The position numbers were made by a program, and so were the translations under genes. A DNA stretch of 64,000 nucleotides, taken from positions 357,774-421,773 of the forward strand of contig SVHM01000001.1 in the NCBI GenBank assembly GCA_015055815.1. The letters are read 5' to 3'. Positions 43,583 through 52,621 of the stretch are shown piece by piece. A model generated the notes under the pieces. The model made no database searches. It had not been told where the DNA came from and saw only the letters and a program-made list of their open reading frames with translations. Position 1 is the first letter of the stretch. Each line of letters starts with the position of its first letter. Origin of the DNA: Clostridiales bacterium (GTDB lineage: Bacteria > Bacillota > Clostridia > Christensenellales > UBA1242).

Positions 43583-43896
43583 TAAAAGATGATACTAAAA
43601 ATAAAACCTTAATTAAAACATGAAGATTTGATGGGATTTGCAAAATCAAATATTAACACAAGTGTTCTTAAACTTCAAACAAAGATAAAATTGGAGAATA
43701 TATCAATTTTAATTAATATTATTTTCTACACAAAACAAATAACCGAACTACGACGTTCGGTTATTTTATATTAAGATTAAAATATAACAAATAAATATTA
43801 TTTTCTTGCATTAATTTCTTTATGAAATAATGCGTATCTATGTTATAATATTTTATGTGTATTCTTATAGAGTATATATAAATTAAGGAGACCATA
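43583..43896. other. Spacer between the 47-residue ORF and the 2H gene
   Basis: A possible 48-codon frame from about 43632 lacks a clear ribosome binding site and is not called. An ATTTGAT/ATCAAAT inverted repeat (about 43626-43651) and the terminator at 43738-43766 are the only features. A TATAAT at 43844-43849 may be the -10 of the 2H gene, though the -35 is weak. Confidence 0.4.
43738..43766 (+). terminator. Intrinsic terminator
   Basis: AATAACCGAAC / GTTCGGTTATT with a six-base loop and T-rich end, downstream of the 47-residue ORF. Confidence 0.8.
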
Positions 43897-44442
43897 ATGG
43901 AAAAATACGCAATAGCTTTAATCTTTGATAAATGCAAAGAGCTTGACAAGATTAACGAATTTTTAAAAAAATACAACCTTAACTACGTAAATAATTATTT
44001 TCATATAACCCTTGCAGGTTTCGAGTGTGATGACGAAAATTATCTAATAGAAAAAATTAAAGATTTTGCAAATACTCACAACCAAATTAAAATTAGATTT
44101 TCCCATCTGGGAACGTTCTTAACAGAAGACAATGTGGTTTTCATGTCACCATTTCATTCTAACCAATTATTTAAATATCATAAAGATTTAAAAAGAGCAA
44201 TTTGCTCAAAAAAAGATATTATACTTTGCCCATATTACAAAGGGAAAATTTGGAACCCACACTGCTCAATCGCTTATAAAATTCCACACGAAATTTATAT
44301 TGATATTATTAATAATTTAAGCAGTGTAATTGAGTTCCCTTTTGAAGCAAACATTTCTAAAATAGACATATACGAATACTCTTCGAAAAAAGAAAAAATA
44401 TTCGAAACAAATTTAAAAAAATCTAGAAAAAATAGCAATTAA
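43897..44442 (+). CDS. 2H phosphoesterase (2'-5' RNA ligase-like)
   Basis: Protein of 181 residues with the two His-x-Thr/Ser motifs of the 2H superfamily: FHITLAG (His36, Thr38) and NPHCSIAY (His122, Ser124). These enzymes open 2',3'-cyclic phosphates or process 2'-5' linkages in RNA. The actual substrate is not known. AAGGAGA lies before the ATG. The gene ends in an intrinsic terminator that overlaps the stop codon. It is monocistronic. Confidence 0.8.
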   Translation: MEKYAIALIFDKCKELDKINEFLKKYNLNYVNNYFHITLAGFECDDENYLIEKIKDFANTHNQIKIRFSHLGTFLTEDNVVFMSPFHSNQLFKYHKDLKRAICSKKDIILCPYYKGKIWNPHCSIAYKIPHEIYIDIINNLSSVIEFPFEANISKIDIYEYSSKKEKIFETNLKKSRKNSN

Positions 44443-44457
44443 ACAATTGCTATTTTT
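44428..44457 (+). terminator. Intrinsic terminator of the 2H gene
   Basis: AAAATAGCAATT / AATTGCTATTTT followed by a T-run. The left arm covers the last codons. Confidence 0.8.
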
Positions 44458-44560
44458 TTATTCAAAGATTAACATATTGTCATTTTCTATATATTTTATG
44501 GCATTATATTGCAACATATTAACAAAAAAAGGACTGTTTAACCAAACAATCCCCTTTAAA

Positions 44561-46780
44561 CTATACTAATTCAAAATCAATTTCTTTGCTTAAAATATCC
44601 GCCCTAACAGAACGAACTTTAACCTTATCACCAATAGTGTATTTATGATTATAGCCTTTAAGTGTAAATCTATCTTCTAAATATTCATACTGGTCTTGTG
44701 GTAGGCTTTCAATTCTTATCATTCCTTCAACAGTATTTTCTAGTTCAACAAACACACCAAAATTTGTTACACTGCTAACAATTCCATCGAATTCTTCACC
44801 AATATGATGGGTCATATAAAATACTCTATATAGGTCATCAACATCTCTTTCAACTGCTTCAGCATTTCTTTCTCTATCTGATGATTGCATGGACGAAAGA
44901 TTAACAAATTCTTTAAGCATTACTTTTCTATTTTCATCAATCTCGCCCCTTAAATATGACTTAATAATTCTATGAATTGTAAGGTCGGGATATCTTCTTA
45001 TTGGGCTTGTAAAATGACAATACTTTGGACTAGCAAGCCCGTAATGTCCTACACAATCGGGAGAATATTTTGCTTTCTTCATACACCTAAGAGCAATCTT
45101 ATTAAGAACGTACTCACAAGGCTTATCTTTTATATTTTTAAGTAACTCTTGAATTTCTTTTGGAGTTACTTCTTCAACATTAATTTTATGCTCAATCCCA
45201 AAACTATTTACCATATTAAGTAGGTTGGTAATTTTTTCAGCATCAGGCTGTTCATGTATACGATAAACAAAAGGAATTTGTTTAGATAGAAATTCAGTAG
45301 CGACTGTTTCATTTGCAACAACCATAAAGCTTTCAATTAGTTTATGACTTTCGTTTTGTTCTCTCTTCTTTAAATTAAGAACATCTCCTAATTCATTTAA
45401 ATACACTTGGACTTCGGGAATATTAAACTCAATTGCTCCCCTTTCAATTCTTTTATTTTCAAGTTGTTTTGCAAGTTCTCTCATTGTAAGAAGTGCATCA
45501 ATAAGCTCAGGATTTTCTTCCCTATCACCTTCAAATATAGCTTGAACTTTTGTATATGTAAATCTTCTTTTACTATTAATTATACTTTCACAAATTTTAT
45601 GTCCAACCAAATTTGCGTTTTTATCAAACTCCATAAAGCAAGATAGAGCAAGTCTATCTACTCTTTCATTAAGAGAGCAAATTCCATTTGAAAGCTCTCT
45701 AGGAAGCATTGGCAAAACTAGATTTGGAAAATATACTGAAGTTCCCCTTTTAAATGCTTCTTTATCAAAAACATTATCTTTCTTTACATATTCTCCTACG
45801 TCAGCAATATGTACACCAAGTACCCTATTACCCTTACTATTAATTTCAATTGATATGGCATCATCAATATCTCTAGTATCTTCACCATCAATAGTAAATG
45901 TTATGTTGTTTGTATAATCAAGTCTATTGGGATATTGTGATTTATCTATACTCTCTGGTACAGTCGAAGCAAATTCTTCAACCTTTTTAGGGAAAGAATT
46001 ATACAAATTATATCCCCTAAGAATTGCTAGTACTTCTGTGTCTATTTCGTTAGGTTTACCAAGTACTTCAATAATTTCACCATCAGGATTTCTTTTACTT
46101 GCATAATATCTAGTAATTTTTGCTACAACTTTTTGTCCATTTTCAGCACCATTTAATTTGCCTAGCGGAATTGAAATATCTTTACCAAATTTAACATCAT
46201 CAGGAACTACAAAAGCAATCTTTTTTATAACTTTTAATATTCCAACAATTCTATCGCTACCACGCTCTAAAACTTGGATAACTTTACCTTCTTGTCTTCT
46301 TCCACCCGTTGGTTTTATAGTAACAACAACTCTATCATTATGCATAGCGCCATTTAATTCTCTTTCTGGAATAAAGACATCTTCAATAGTAATATCATCA
46401 GGTATCAAAAAAGCATAACCTTTGGTCGTACCCTGTATTTTCCCTTCAATCTTTTTTGATTTTTGGCTAGATTTTCTATCTTTTTTATTAAGAATATCGT
46501 ATGCTATATCAATATTATTTTGTCTATCATTTGAATAAGGAGATTTAGGTGCAAAAGTTCTATCTATTGATTTTCTATCTACTTTTTGCTTTTTAGGTTC
46601 TTGAGTTTTTGCGTTTTTCAATTTGATTTTTTTCTCAACAACCAGCCTTTTGCAAATTTCTTCAATTTCTTCATACGACTTATTATTAAGTACCGCAACT
46701 TGCGATACAATAAATTCAAAATCATAGCCAGTTAGTTTATTTTTCTTTATTTGTTCAATTATAATTTTATCTAATTCCAT
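44561..46780 (-). CDS. rnr: Ribonuclease R
   Basis: 3'-5' exoribonuclease that degrades structured RNA and also works with SmpB-tmRNA in non-stop mRNA decay. The start at 46780 is chosen because AGGT precedes this ATG. A TTG eleven codons earlier falls inside the upstream terminator. 739 residues: winged helix at the N-terminus, cold-shock domains (about 110-240), RNB catalytic core with the aspartate cluster in GEDTRDIDDAISIE (about 300), CHFTSPIRRYPDLTIHR, and a C-terminal S1 domain (EFDGIVSSVTNFGVFVELEN). secG upstream, as in many Firmicutes (secG-rnr-smpB-ssrA). smpB-ssrA lie nearby on the other strand. Confidence 0.96.
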   Translation of the reverse strand: MELDKIIIEQIKKNKLTGYDFEFIVSQVAVLNNKSYEEIEEICKRLVVEKKIKLKNAKTQEPKKQKVDRKSIDRTFAPKSPYSNDRQNNIDIAYDILNKKDRKSSQKSKKIEGKIQGTTKGYAFLIPDDITIEDVFIPERELNGAMHNDRVVVTIKPTGGRRQEGKVIQVLERGSDRIVGILKVIKKIAFVVPDDVKFGKDISIPLGKLNGAENGQKVVAKITRYYASKRNPDGEIIEVLGKPNEIDTEVLAILRGYNLYNSFPKKVEEFASTVPESIDKSQYPNRLDYTNNITFTIDGEDTRDIDDAISIEINSKGNRVLGVHIADVGEYVKKDNVFDKEAFKRGTSVYFPNLVLPMLPRELSNGICSLNERVDRLALSCFMEFDKNANLVGHKICESIINSKRRFTYTKVQAIFEGDREENPELIDALLTMRELAKQLENKRIERGAIEFNIPEVQVYLNELGDVLNLKKREQNESHKLIESFMVVANETVATEFLSKQIPFVYRIHEQPDAEKITNLLNMVNSFGIEHKINVEEVTPKEIQELLKNIKDKPCEYVLNKIALRCMKKAKYSPDCVGHYGLASPKYCHFTSPIRRYPDLTIHRIIKSYLRGEIDENRKVMLKEFVNLSSMQSSDRERNAEAVERDVDDLYRVFYMTHHIGEEFDGIVSSVTNFGVFVELENTVEGMIRIESLPQDQYEYLEDRFTLKGYNHKYTIGDKVKVRSVRADILSKEIDFELV

Positions 46781-46801
46781 ATTACCTACTTTATTTAAAA
46801 A

Positions 46802-46840
46802 AGGCTCGTTCAATCATAAAAATATATAATTGACGAGCCT
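46802..46840 (-). terminator. Terminator between secG and rnr
   Basis: AGGCTCGTCAAT / ATTGAACGAGCCT hairpin on the minus strand, followed by TTTTTT. It lies 12 bases after secG. Read-through or a processed transcript must feed rnr if the two are co-expressed. Confidence 0.75.
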
Positions 46841-46851
46841 ATATTTTTTAA

Positions 46852-47154
46852 TTATGCTTTATAGAAATGCTCTATTACATAACAAGCTATTGTCAATACC
46901 AAAATAACAATAGAACAGATTATAATAATTTTCTTAAGTCTACCTTCTTTTGTGCTACCTTTATTTTGAGCATAATAGCTATCATTTGTACCTGTAATTA
47001 CATTTCTTCCACCATCTGGATTTGATGGTTGGCAAAGTACAGCAACTATTACAGCAATAGAAGCAATTGCACATAAAATCAAAGCAATTGATCTAATAGT
47101 TACAAGAGTTGAAGCAACACCGCCAGAAACTTGACATAGATATCTAAAATTCAT
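46852..47154 (-). CDS. secG: Preprotein translocase subunit SecG
   Basis: Small membrane partner of SecYE. The start at 47154 follows AAAGGAG. The longer open frame 5' has no ribosome binding site. The 100 residues have two membrane segments (about 19-41 and 76-96), with the typical loop CQPSNPDGGRNVITGTNDSY between them. It lies between a 79-residue membrane protein and rnr. Confidence 0.85.
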   Translation of the reverse strand: MNFRYLCQVSGGVASTLVTIRSIALILCAIASIAVIVAVLCQPSNPDGGRNVITGTNDSYYAQNKGSTKEGRLKKIIIICSIVILVLTIACYVIEHFYKA

Positions 47155-47276
47155 AGTAGTCTCCTTTAATACATTAATTATATCCAAATGTCATGATATA
47201 ATCATTAAACTTTTCAAATTATATCACAACCGAATAAACTTTACAATATTTTTTTACCATTTAAAGAATATTTTTG

Positions 47277-47516
47277 TCACTTGAGATTTAAGTAAACAAC
47301 TCCCGCTACAAGAAGTATCGCCGAAAGCCAAAACAAAGTCCAGCTACCTACCATTTCACCTTTTTTGCTACCTTTAGTAGACAAAACAAATAATAGTAGC
47401 GCCCCTAAAATCATTCCAAGGCCTACGGTACATCTTACCGAATAACTAACATTTCTTACACACGAATTATAAAACTTTGTCCAAAAATTTTGAAACAAAC
47501 CACAAAGTAAATTCAT
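47277..47516 (-). CDS. Small membrane protein, unknown (79 residues)
   Basis: Two hydrophobic segments (about 31-46 and 58-78) are separated by a basic loop STKGSKKGEMVG. No family is recognised. It lies 9 bp after gpmI and before secG, and is likely part of the glycolysis-secG transcript. AGGG is placed before the ATG. Confidence 0.55.
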   Translation of the reverse strand: MNLLCGLFQNFWTKFYNSCVRNVSYSVRCTVGLGMILGALLLFVLSTKGSKKGEMVGSWTLFWLSAILLVAGVVYLNLK

Positions 47517-47525
47517 AAATATTCC

Positions 47526-49037
47526 CTAAACCCTTTCTATAATACTTTCGCCCGTCATTTCACTAGGTTTTGATAGGTTTAATAATTCTAGCATTGTTGG
47601 GGCAATATCACAAAGAGCTTTATCTTCTTTTAGTTTGATATTTTCTTTGCAACCAATTATTGAGAATGGCACTAAATTTGTTGTATGAGCGGTACAAATT
47701 ACACCATCTTCTGTATACATACATTCTGCATTTCCATGGTCGGCTGTAAGTAACATTATGCCACCAACTTCTAATACTTTATCAAGTAATTTCTTAACAC
47801 AAGTATCAACAGTTTCAACCGCTTGAACGGCAGCATTAAATACACCTGTGTGTCCAACCATATCACAATTAGCAAAATTCACAATCATTACATCATATTT
47901 ACCAACACTTTCAATAGCTTTTTCTGTAACTTCACTAGCACTCATATTTGGTTGTAAATCATACGTTGCAACTTTTGGAGAATTAACAAGTATTCTATCT
48001 TCATTTTTGTTAGGAGCTTCCACGCCACCATTAAAGAAGAATGTTACATGTGCATATTTTTCAGTTTCAGCAATTCTTACTTGATTTAATCCACAAGTAG
48101 CCAAATACTCACCAAGAGTATTTCTTATATCTTTTGGCGGAAAAGCAATATGAATATTCTTAAGTGAAGTATCATATTCTGTCATGCCAACATAATATAC
48201 ATCTTTTTTAATTCTGGCAAAATGTTCAAAATCTTCGTCAGTAATAGCATGAGAAATTTGTCTTGCTCTATCTGCTCTAAAGTTATAAAAGATAACACTA
48301 TCACCATCTTGAACACCTTTATAATTACCAACAACAATTGGCTCAATAAATTCGTCCATTACGCTATTTTTATAACTTGCTTGTATTCCTGCTTCTGCCG
48401 ATTGAAATCTTGTTCCCACGCCATTAAATACAACGTTGTAACCTTTCTCAACTCTATCCCAACGTTTATCTCTATCCATATAGAAATATCTACCTACAAC
48501 TGTAGCAATAGAGCCAAGACCTACACTGTCAATTTTGGCTTGTAATCTTTGTACAAAACCCATACCACTATCAACTGCAGTATCCCTACCATCAGTTATT
48601 GCATGGAAATAAACATTTTGTACATTTTTCTTTTTTGCCATATCAAGAAGAGCAAAAGCATGTTCAATAGAACTATGAACTCCGCCATCTGACAAAAGCC
48701 CAACAATATGTAAAGCATTGTTTGGCGACAAATTTTCCATAGCACCTTTTAGTGCTTCATTTTTGAAAAACTCACCATCTTCAATAGCTTTATCTATCAT
48801 TGAGATGTCTTGATAAACAACTCTTCCTGCACCAATATTTAAATGTCCTACTTCACTATTCCCCATAAGTCCATCTGGCAAACCAACATGTTTACCCGAA
48901 GCATGAATAAGTGTTGTTGGGTTTTCTTTAAATATTCTATCAAGATTTGGCGTTTCGGCTACAGTTATAGCATTTCCAACTTTATTGTCAGAATAGCCAA
49001 AACCATCCATAATAACTAGTGTTAGTGTATTTTTCAT
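47526..49037 (-). CDS. gpmI: Phosphoglycerate mutase, 2,3-bisphosphoglycerate-independent
   Basis: Interconverts 3- and 2-phosphoglycerate in glycolysis with two Mn2+ ions. 503 residues. Metal and active-site motifs are MDGFGY (Asp11), GLPDGLMGNSEVGHLN (Ser61 is the phosphorylated serine), ITDGRDTAV, FNFRADRARQ, NFANCDMVGHTG and LLTADHGNAE. The 5' end overlaps tpiA by 4 bases. Identification is firm. Confidence 0.97.
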   Translation of the reverse strand: MKNTLTLVIMDGFGYSDNKVGNAITVAETPNLDRIFKENPTTLIHASGKHVGLPDGLMGNSEVGHLNIGAGRVVYQDISMIDKAIEDGEFFKNEALKGAMENLSPNNALHIVGLLSDGGVHSSIEHAFALLDMAKKKNVQNVYFHAITDGRDTAVDSGMGFVQRLQAKIDSVGLGSIATVVGRYFYMDRDKRWDRVEKGYNVVFNGVGTRFQSAEAGIQASYKNSVMDEFIEPIVVGNYKGVQDGDSVIFYNFRADRARQISHAITDEDFEHFARIKKDVYYVGMTEYDTSLKNIHIAFPPKDIRNTLGEYLATCGLNQVRIAETEKYAHVTFFFNGGVEAPNKNEDRILVNSPKVATYDLQPNMSASEVTEKAIESVGKYDVMIVNFANCDMVGHTGVFNAAVQAVETVDTCVKKLLDKVLEVGGIMLLTADHGNAECMYTEDGVICTAHTTNLVPFSIIGCKENIKLKEDKALCDIAPTMLELLNLSKPSEMTGESIIERV

Positions 49038-49783
49038 TCGTCTACCTTCGTATTTATAATCTGTTCAAATTCATCAATTTTTAAACAAGCACCACCAATA
49101 AGACCGCCATCAATACTTGGTTTTGAAAGAATTTCATTAGCATTACTTGCCTTTAAACTTCCGCCATACAAAACAATATTGTCATGACATTCAAAGTTTT
49201 CATGTAATAATCTTTTTGTAAAAGCAATCATTTCTTCTGCTTGGTCGGGTGTTGCACTAAGACCTGTACCAATTGCCCAAACTGGCTCATAAGCAAATAT
49301 AATACGATTAATTTCATCAGTATCTAACCCATTAAGCCCGTTCATTAATTGTCGTTCAACAACACTAAAAGCCATGCCACCTTCTCTTTCTTCTTTAACT
49401 TCACCAAAGCATAAAATTGGTGTTAATCCTTCAGCCAAAGCCTTCTTTACTTTCAAATTAATATCTTCATCACTTTCATGAAAAATATTTCTTCTTTCGC
49501 TATGTCCCAAAATTACAAGGTCACAACTAAAATCATTAAGCATATGTGCACTAATTTCACCAGTATAAGCACCCTTATCTTCATGATACATATTTTGTGC
49601 ACCGAATAAAACTTTTGAGTTTTCTAGCGAATATTTCGCAAAATCAAGATAAACAGATGGAACACAAACTCCTACAACATTTGAAGTATTTTCTGCAACT
49701 TGAGTAAGGTTTGCAAAATACGGCTCCAAATCAGCATAGTTCATATTCATCTTCATATTACCAATTAAATATAGTTTCTTCAT
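49034..49783 (-). CDS. tpiA: Triosephosphate isomerase
   Basis: Interconverts dihydroxyacetone phosphate and glyceraldehyde 3-phosphate. The 249 residues carry catalytic Lys11 (GNMKMN), His94 (LGHSERR) and Glu166 (AYEPVWAIGTG), with GGSLKASNANEIL for phosphate binding. It lies 13 bp after pgk and overlaps gpmI. In many Firmicutes gapA and eno flank this series, but here they are absent from the window. Confidence 0.97.
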   Translation of the reverse strand: MKKLYLIGNMKMNMNYADLEPYFANLTQVAENTSNVVGVCVPSVYLDFAKYSLENSKVLFGAQNMYHEDKGAYTGEISAHMLNDFSCDLVILGHSERRNIFHESDEDINLKVKKALAEGLTPILCFGEVKEEREGGMAFSVVERQLMNGLNGLDTDEINRIIFAYEPVWAIGTGLSATPDQAEEMIAFTKRLLHENFECHDNIVLYGGSLKASNANEILSKPSIDGGLIGGACLKIDEFEQIINTKVDE

Positions 49784-49796
49784 AAAAGCACCTTTA

Positions 49797-50981
49797 TTAA
49801 ATATTATCTATAACGTCTACACCTGGTAAAATTTTACCTTCAAATAATTTTAGAGATGCACCGCCACCAGTTGAAATATGTGTCATCTTATCAGCCAAGT
49901 TCATATTGATTACAGCACTAGCGCTATCACCACCACCAATAATAGTAGTTCCTTTAACTTTTGTTAATTTCTTAGCAATTGCATATGTTCCAACTGCAAA
50001 TTCTTTTTTCTCAAATACACCTACTGGACCATTCCAAATAACTGTCTTTGCTTTCTTAATTTCTTTAGAGAATAATTTAATAGTCTTTTTACCAATATCA
50101 ACACCTTCATAACCTTCAGAAATGTTTTGGTCTTTTGTATTTCTATAGTTAACCACATCATTAAAATCTGGAGTTTCTACAAAGTCAATTGGAAGTAAGA
50201 ATTTAACACCTTTTTCTTCTGCTTTCTTCATTAAATTTTTTGCAGTCTCAACATTATCTTTATCAAATAAAGAATTACCAATATTATAACCCATAGCAGA
50301 CAAGAATGTATATGCCATTCCACCACCAATTATTAAACTATCAACAGTATTAAGTAGGCTGTCAATTATACCTATTTTATCTTTAACTTTTGCACCACCA
50401 AGGATACCAACAAAAGGTCTTTTAGGATTGTTAATAGTTCCAACTATAACATCAAGTTCTTTAGCAATCAAGAAACCAATAGCATTAGGAAGAAGTTTAG
50501 CCACACCATAAGTAGAAGCATGTTTTCTATGAGCAGTACCAAATGCATCATTAACATATACTTCGGCAAGACTTGCAAGTTCTTTACAGAAGTCTTTATC
50601 ATTTTCTTCTTCTCTTGCATCAAATCTTAAGTTTTCAAGAAGTAATACTTCACCCATTTGTAGTTTCTTTGCTTTGCCTTTAGCATCTTTTCCAGTAACA
50701 TCAGTAGCCATAATAACTTTATTATTTGGAAGTAATTCTTGAAGTCTTTTTGAAACTATTTCCAAAGAATATTTTTTATCAGGTTTACCTTCTGGTCTAC
50801 CAAGGTGGCTCATAAGAATAACAGACGCACCCTTTTCAAGCAAATAATTAATTGTAGGTAAAGCTTCTACAATTCTATTATCATCAGTAATTTTTCCATC
50901 AATTACAGGAACATTAAAATCAACTCTAACAAGTACTTTCTTGTCGTAAATATCAATATCTTTAATAGTTTTTTTATTCAT
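49797..50981 (-). CDS. pgk: Phosphoglycerate kinase
   Basis: Makes ATP from 1,3-bisphosphoglycerate and ADP. The start at 50981 follows GGGGTG. An ATG four codons earlier overlaps that site and lacks its own. The 394 residues contain RVDFNVPV (about 17), LMSHLGRPEGKPD (about 54), NDAFGTAHRKHAS, GGAKVKDKI, GNGPxGVFE-like WNGPVGVFEKKEF, and GGGDSASAV near the C-terminus. It is first gene of the pgk-tpiA-gpmI series, with the promoter at 51060-51088. Confidence 0.97.
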   Translation of the reverse strand: MNKKTIKDIDIYDKKVLVRVDFNVPVIDGKITDDNRIVEALPTINYLLEKGASVILMSHLGRPEGKPDKKYSLEIVSKRLQELLPNNKVIMATDVTGKDAKGKAKKLQMGEVLLLENLRFDAREEENDKDFCKELASLAEVYVNDAFGTAHRKHASTYGVAKLLPNAIGFLIAKELDVIVGTINNPKRPFVGILGGAKVKDKIGIIDSLLNTVDSLIIGGGMAYTFLSAMGYNIGNSLFDKDNVETAKNLMKKAEEKGVKFLLPIDFVETPDFNDVVNYRNTKDQNISEGYEGVDIGKKTIKLFSKEIKKAKTVIWNGPVGVFEKKEFAVGTYAIAKKLTKVKGTTIIGGGDSASAVINMNLADKMTHISTGGGASLKLFEGKILPGVDVIDNI

Positions 50982-51037
50982 AAAACACCCCATATTTTTT
51001 TTAAAATATTTTTTTGAGTAATAAAATTTAAATTCTA

Positions 51038-51050
51038 ATGTAATTTACAT
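51038..51050. promoter_or_regulatory. Possible operator in the pgk leader
   Basis: Palindrome ATGTAA-T-TTACAT starting about 10 bases downstream of the pgk -10 hexamer. The position suits a repressor site. No known regulator consensus is claimed. Confidence 0.35.
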
Positions 51051-51059
51051 CACATTTAT

Positions 51060-51088
51060 ATTATATAATTATTAACTAAATTAATCAA
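51060..51088 (-). promoter_or_regulatory. Promoter of pgk-tpiA-gpmI
   Basis: Minus strand TTGATT (51083-51088), 17 bp, TATAAT (51060-51065). Confidence 0.75.
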
Positions 51089-51109
51089 ATAATTAAAGGT
51101 TATTTGGAG

Positions 51110-52054
51110 TTAATTATTTCTCTTTTTAAAGAAATTTTCTAGTATTTCAATTACTTTATCAAGAGATGGCTCGTACGAAACTTGAACTTTTACATCACTA
51201 CAATTTTTTTCACCTTTCAAATACCATAAAATATGCTTTTTAATATGACCAATTATAAATCTATCAGAGAAATAAATTCTTAATAAATTTATATGCTTTT
51301 TTATAGTTGATAATTTATCAAAAGTTGTTTCATTTTCATTTAAAATATTTGAAAAAATATTAGGATTTCCAAGCGCCCCTCGCCCTATCATTACACCATC
51401 ACATTTGGTGTAATTTATTGTATGTTTATAACTCTCTAAATCTACAATATCTCCGCTTGCAATAACAGGTATTGACACACTCTCTTTAATCTTCTTTACA
51501 ATATCCAAATCAACATGCCCACCATACATTTGATTTCTCGTTCTTGCATGTATAGTTATAGCACTAGCACCCGCACTTTCACACATCTTCGCAAACTCAA
51601 TGGCATTGATATTCTCTTCATCAAAACCACTTCTAAATTTTACTGTAATAGGCTTACTGGTAGATGCTACGCATTTTTCAATAATTTCCCTAGCTTTAGG
51701 GATATTTTTCATAAGAGCAGAACCGTCGCCATTGTTTACAATCTTTGGTGCTGGACATCCCATATTTATATCAATTATATCAAAATCATTTAAAATATCA
51801 CTACCACAAATCTCCGACATTATGTCGCTTTCATGTCCAAAAATTTGTACGATTTTTACACTTTCATTTGGAGCAGTAATAAGCAAATCTTTGGTCTTTT
51901 CATTGTCGTACTTTAATGCTTTTGCACTCACCATTTCAGTCACTCCAGCACTTGCTCCAAAGTCAACACAAATAGACCTAAAAGCAACATCAGTACATCC
52001 TGCCATTGGCGCTAAAATTATATTATTTTTAAATTCAATATTCCCTATTTTCAT
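51110..52054 (-). CDS. dus: tRNA-dihydrouridine synthase (DusB-like)
   Basis: FMN- and NADPH-dependent reductase making dihydrouridine in tRNA D-loops. The 314 residues form a TIM barrel with NIILAPMAGCTDVAFR at the start, catalytic Cys in IDINMGCPAPKIVNNGDGSA (about 96-115), KFRSGF, ITIHARTRNQMYGG, ASGDIVD and MIGRGALGNPNIF for the FMN phosphate. It is a single gene between pgk and the HU gene. DusB rather than DusA/C is the usual form in Firmicutes. Confidence 0.93.
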   Translation of the reverse strand: MKIGNIEFKNNIILAPMAGCTDVAFRSICVDFGASAGVTEMVSAKALKYDNEKTKDLLITAPNESVKIVQIFGHESDIMSEICGSDILNDFDIIDINMGCPAPKIVNNGDGSALMKNIPKAREIIEKCVASTSKPITVKFRSGFDEENINAIEFAKMCESAGASAITIHARTRNQMYGGHVDLDIVKKIKESVSIPVIASGDIVDLESYKHTINYTKCDGVMIGRGALGNPNIFSNILNENETTFDKLSTIKKHINLLRIYFSDRFIIGHIKKHILWYLKGEKNCSDVKVQVSYEPSLDKVIEILENFFKKRNN

Positions 52055-52101
52055 ATATAAATTATAAACCCTTTTTCATCTTTTGCAAAATAATATTAGA
52101 G

Positions 52102-52127
52102 AAAAAACACACCCAAATGGTGTGTTT
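52102..52127 (-). terminator. Intrinsic terminator of the HU gene
   Basis: AAACACACC / GGTGTGTTT hairpin with T-rich end on the minus strand. Confidence 0.85.
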
Positions 52128-52150
52128 CTAAAAAATAAATTAGTCTTAAA

Positions 52151-52426
52151 TTATTTATTAACTGCTTCTTTGAATTGTTTACCAGCTCTGAATGTTGGAG
52201 CTTTGCTAGCAGGAACTCTAATTTCTTCTTTAGTTCTAGGATTGATGCTAGTTCTAGCAGCTCTATTCTTAACTACGAATTTACCAAATCCTGCAATGTT
52301 AACTTCTTCACCTTTCTTTAATGTGTCAATAATAGTAGCAATAGCAGTATCAACTACTCCTGCAACTTCTTTTTGAGTTAGTCCAGTTTCTTCTGCAACT
52401 ACCTTAATAACTTCTAATTTATTCAT
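52151..52426 (-). CDS. hup: DNA-binding protein HU
   Basis: Small histone-like protein that bends and compacts DNA, 91 residues from MNKLEVIKVVAEETGLTQKE. The start at 52426 follows AAAGGAGA. The long 5' extension of the frame is not used. NIAGFGKFVVKNRAARTSIN and RVPASKAPTFRAGKQFKEAV are the typical beta-arm and C-terminal segments. It has its own promoter and terminator. It lies downstream of spoVB, where many Firmicutes have mazG and then hup. mazG is absent. Confidence 0.96.
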   Translation of the reverse strand: MNKLEVIKVVAEETGLTQKEVAGVVDTAIATIIDTLKKGEEVNIAGFGKFVVKNRAARTSINPRTKEEIRVPASKAPTFRAGKQFKEAVNK

Positions 52427-52454
52427 ATTTATCTCCTTTAATGGTTGATAATTC

Positions 52455-52482
52455 ATTATAACATAATTTATAAATTTTGCAA
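52455..52482 (-). promoter_or_regulatory. Promoter of the HU gene
   Basis: Minus strand TTGCAA (52477-52482), 16 bp, TATAAT (52455-52460), about 30 bases before the start codon. Confidence 0.7.
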
Positions 52483-52621
52483 AAAGATTAATGTAAAAAA
52501 TTCTATTTTTTTACTAAAAATACCCTATTTTTACTGATTTTTACATTTTTAGTGTTGTATTTTTAAAGTAATTTGAAAATTTATTTACTATTTTACAGTT
52601 TTTTATACATCTTATTTGCAA

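Noticed and set aside
43761..43976. 71-codon minus-strand frame overlapping the 2H gene start
   Set aside because: It lies antisense to the promoter and first codons of a well-supported gene and has no expression signals.
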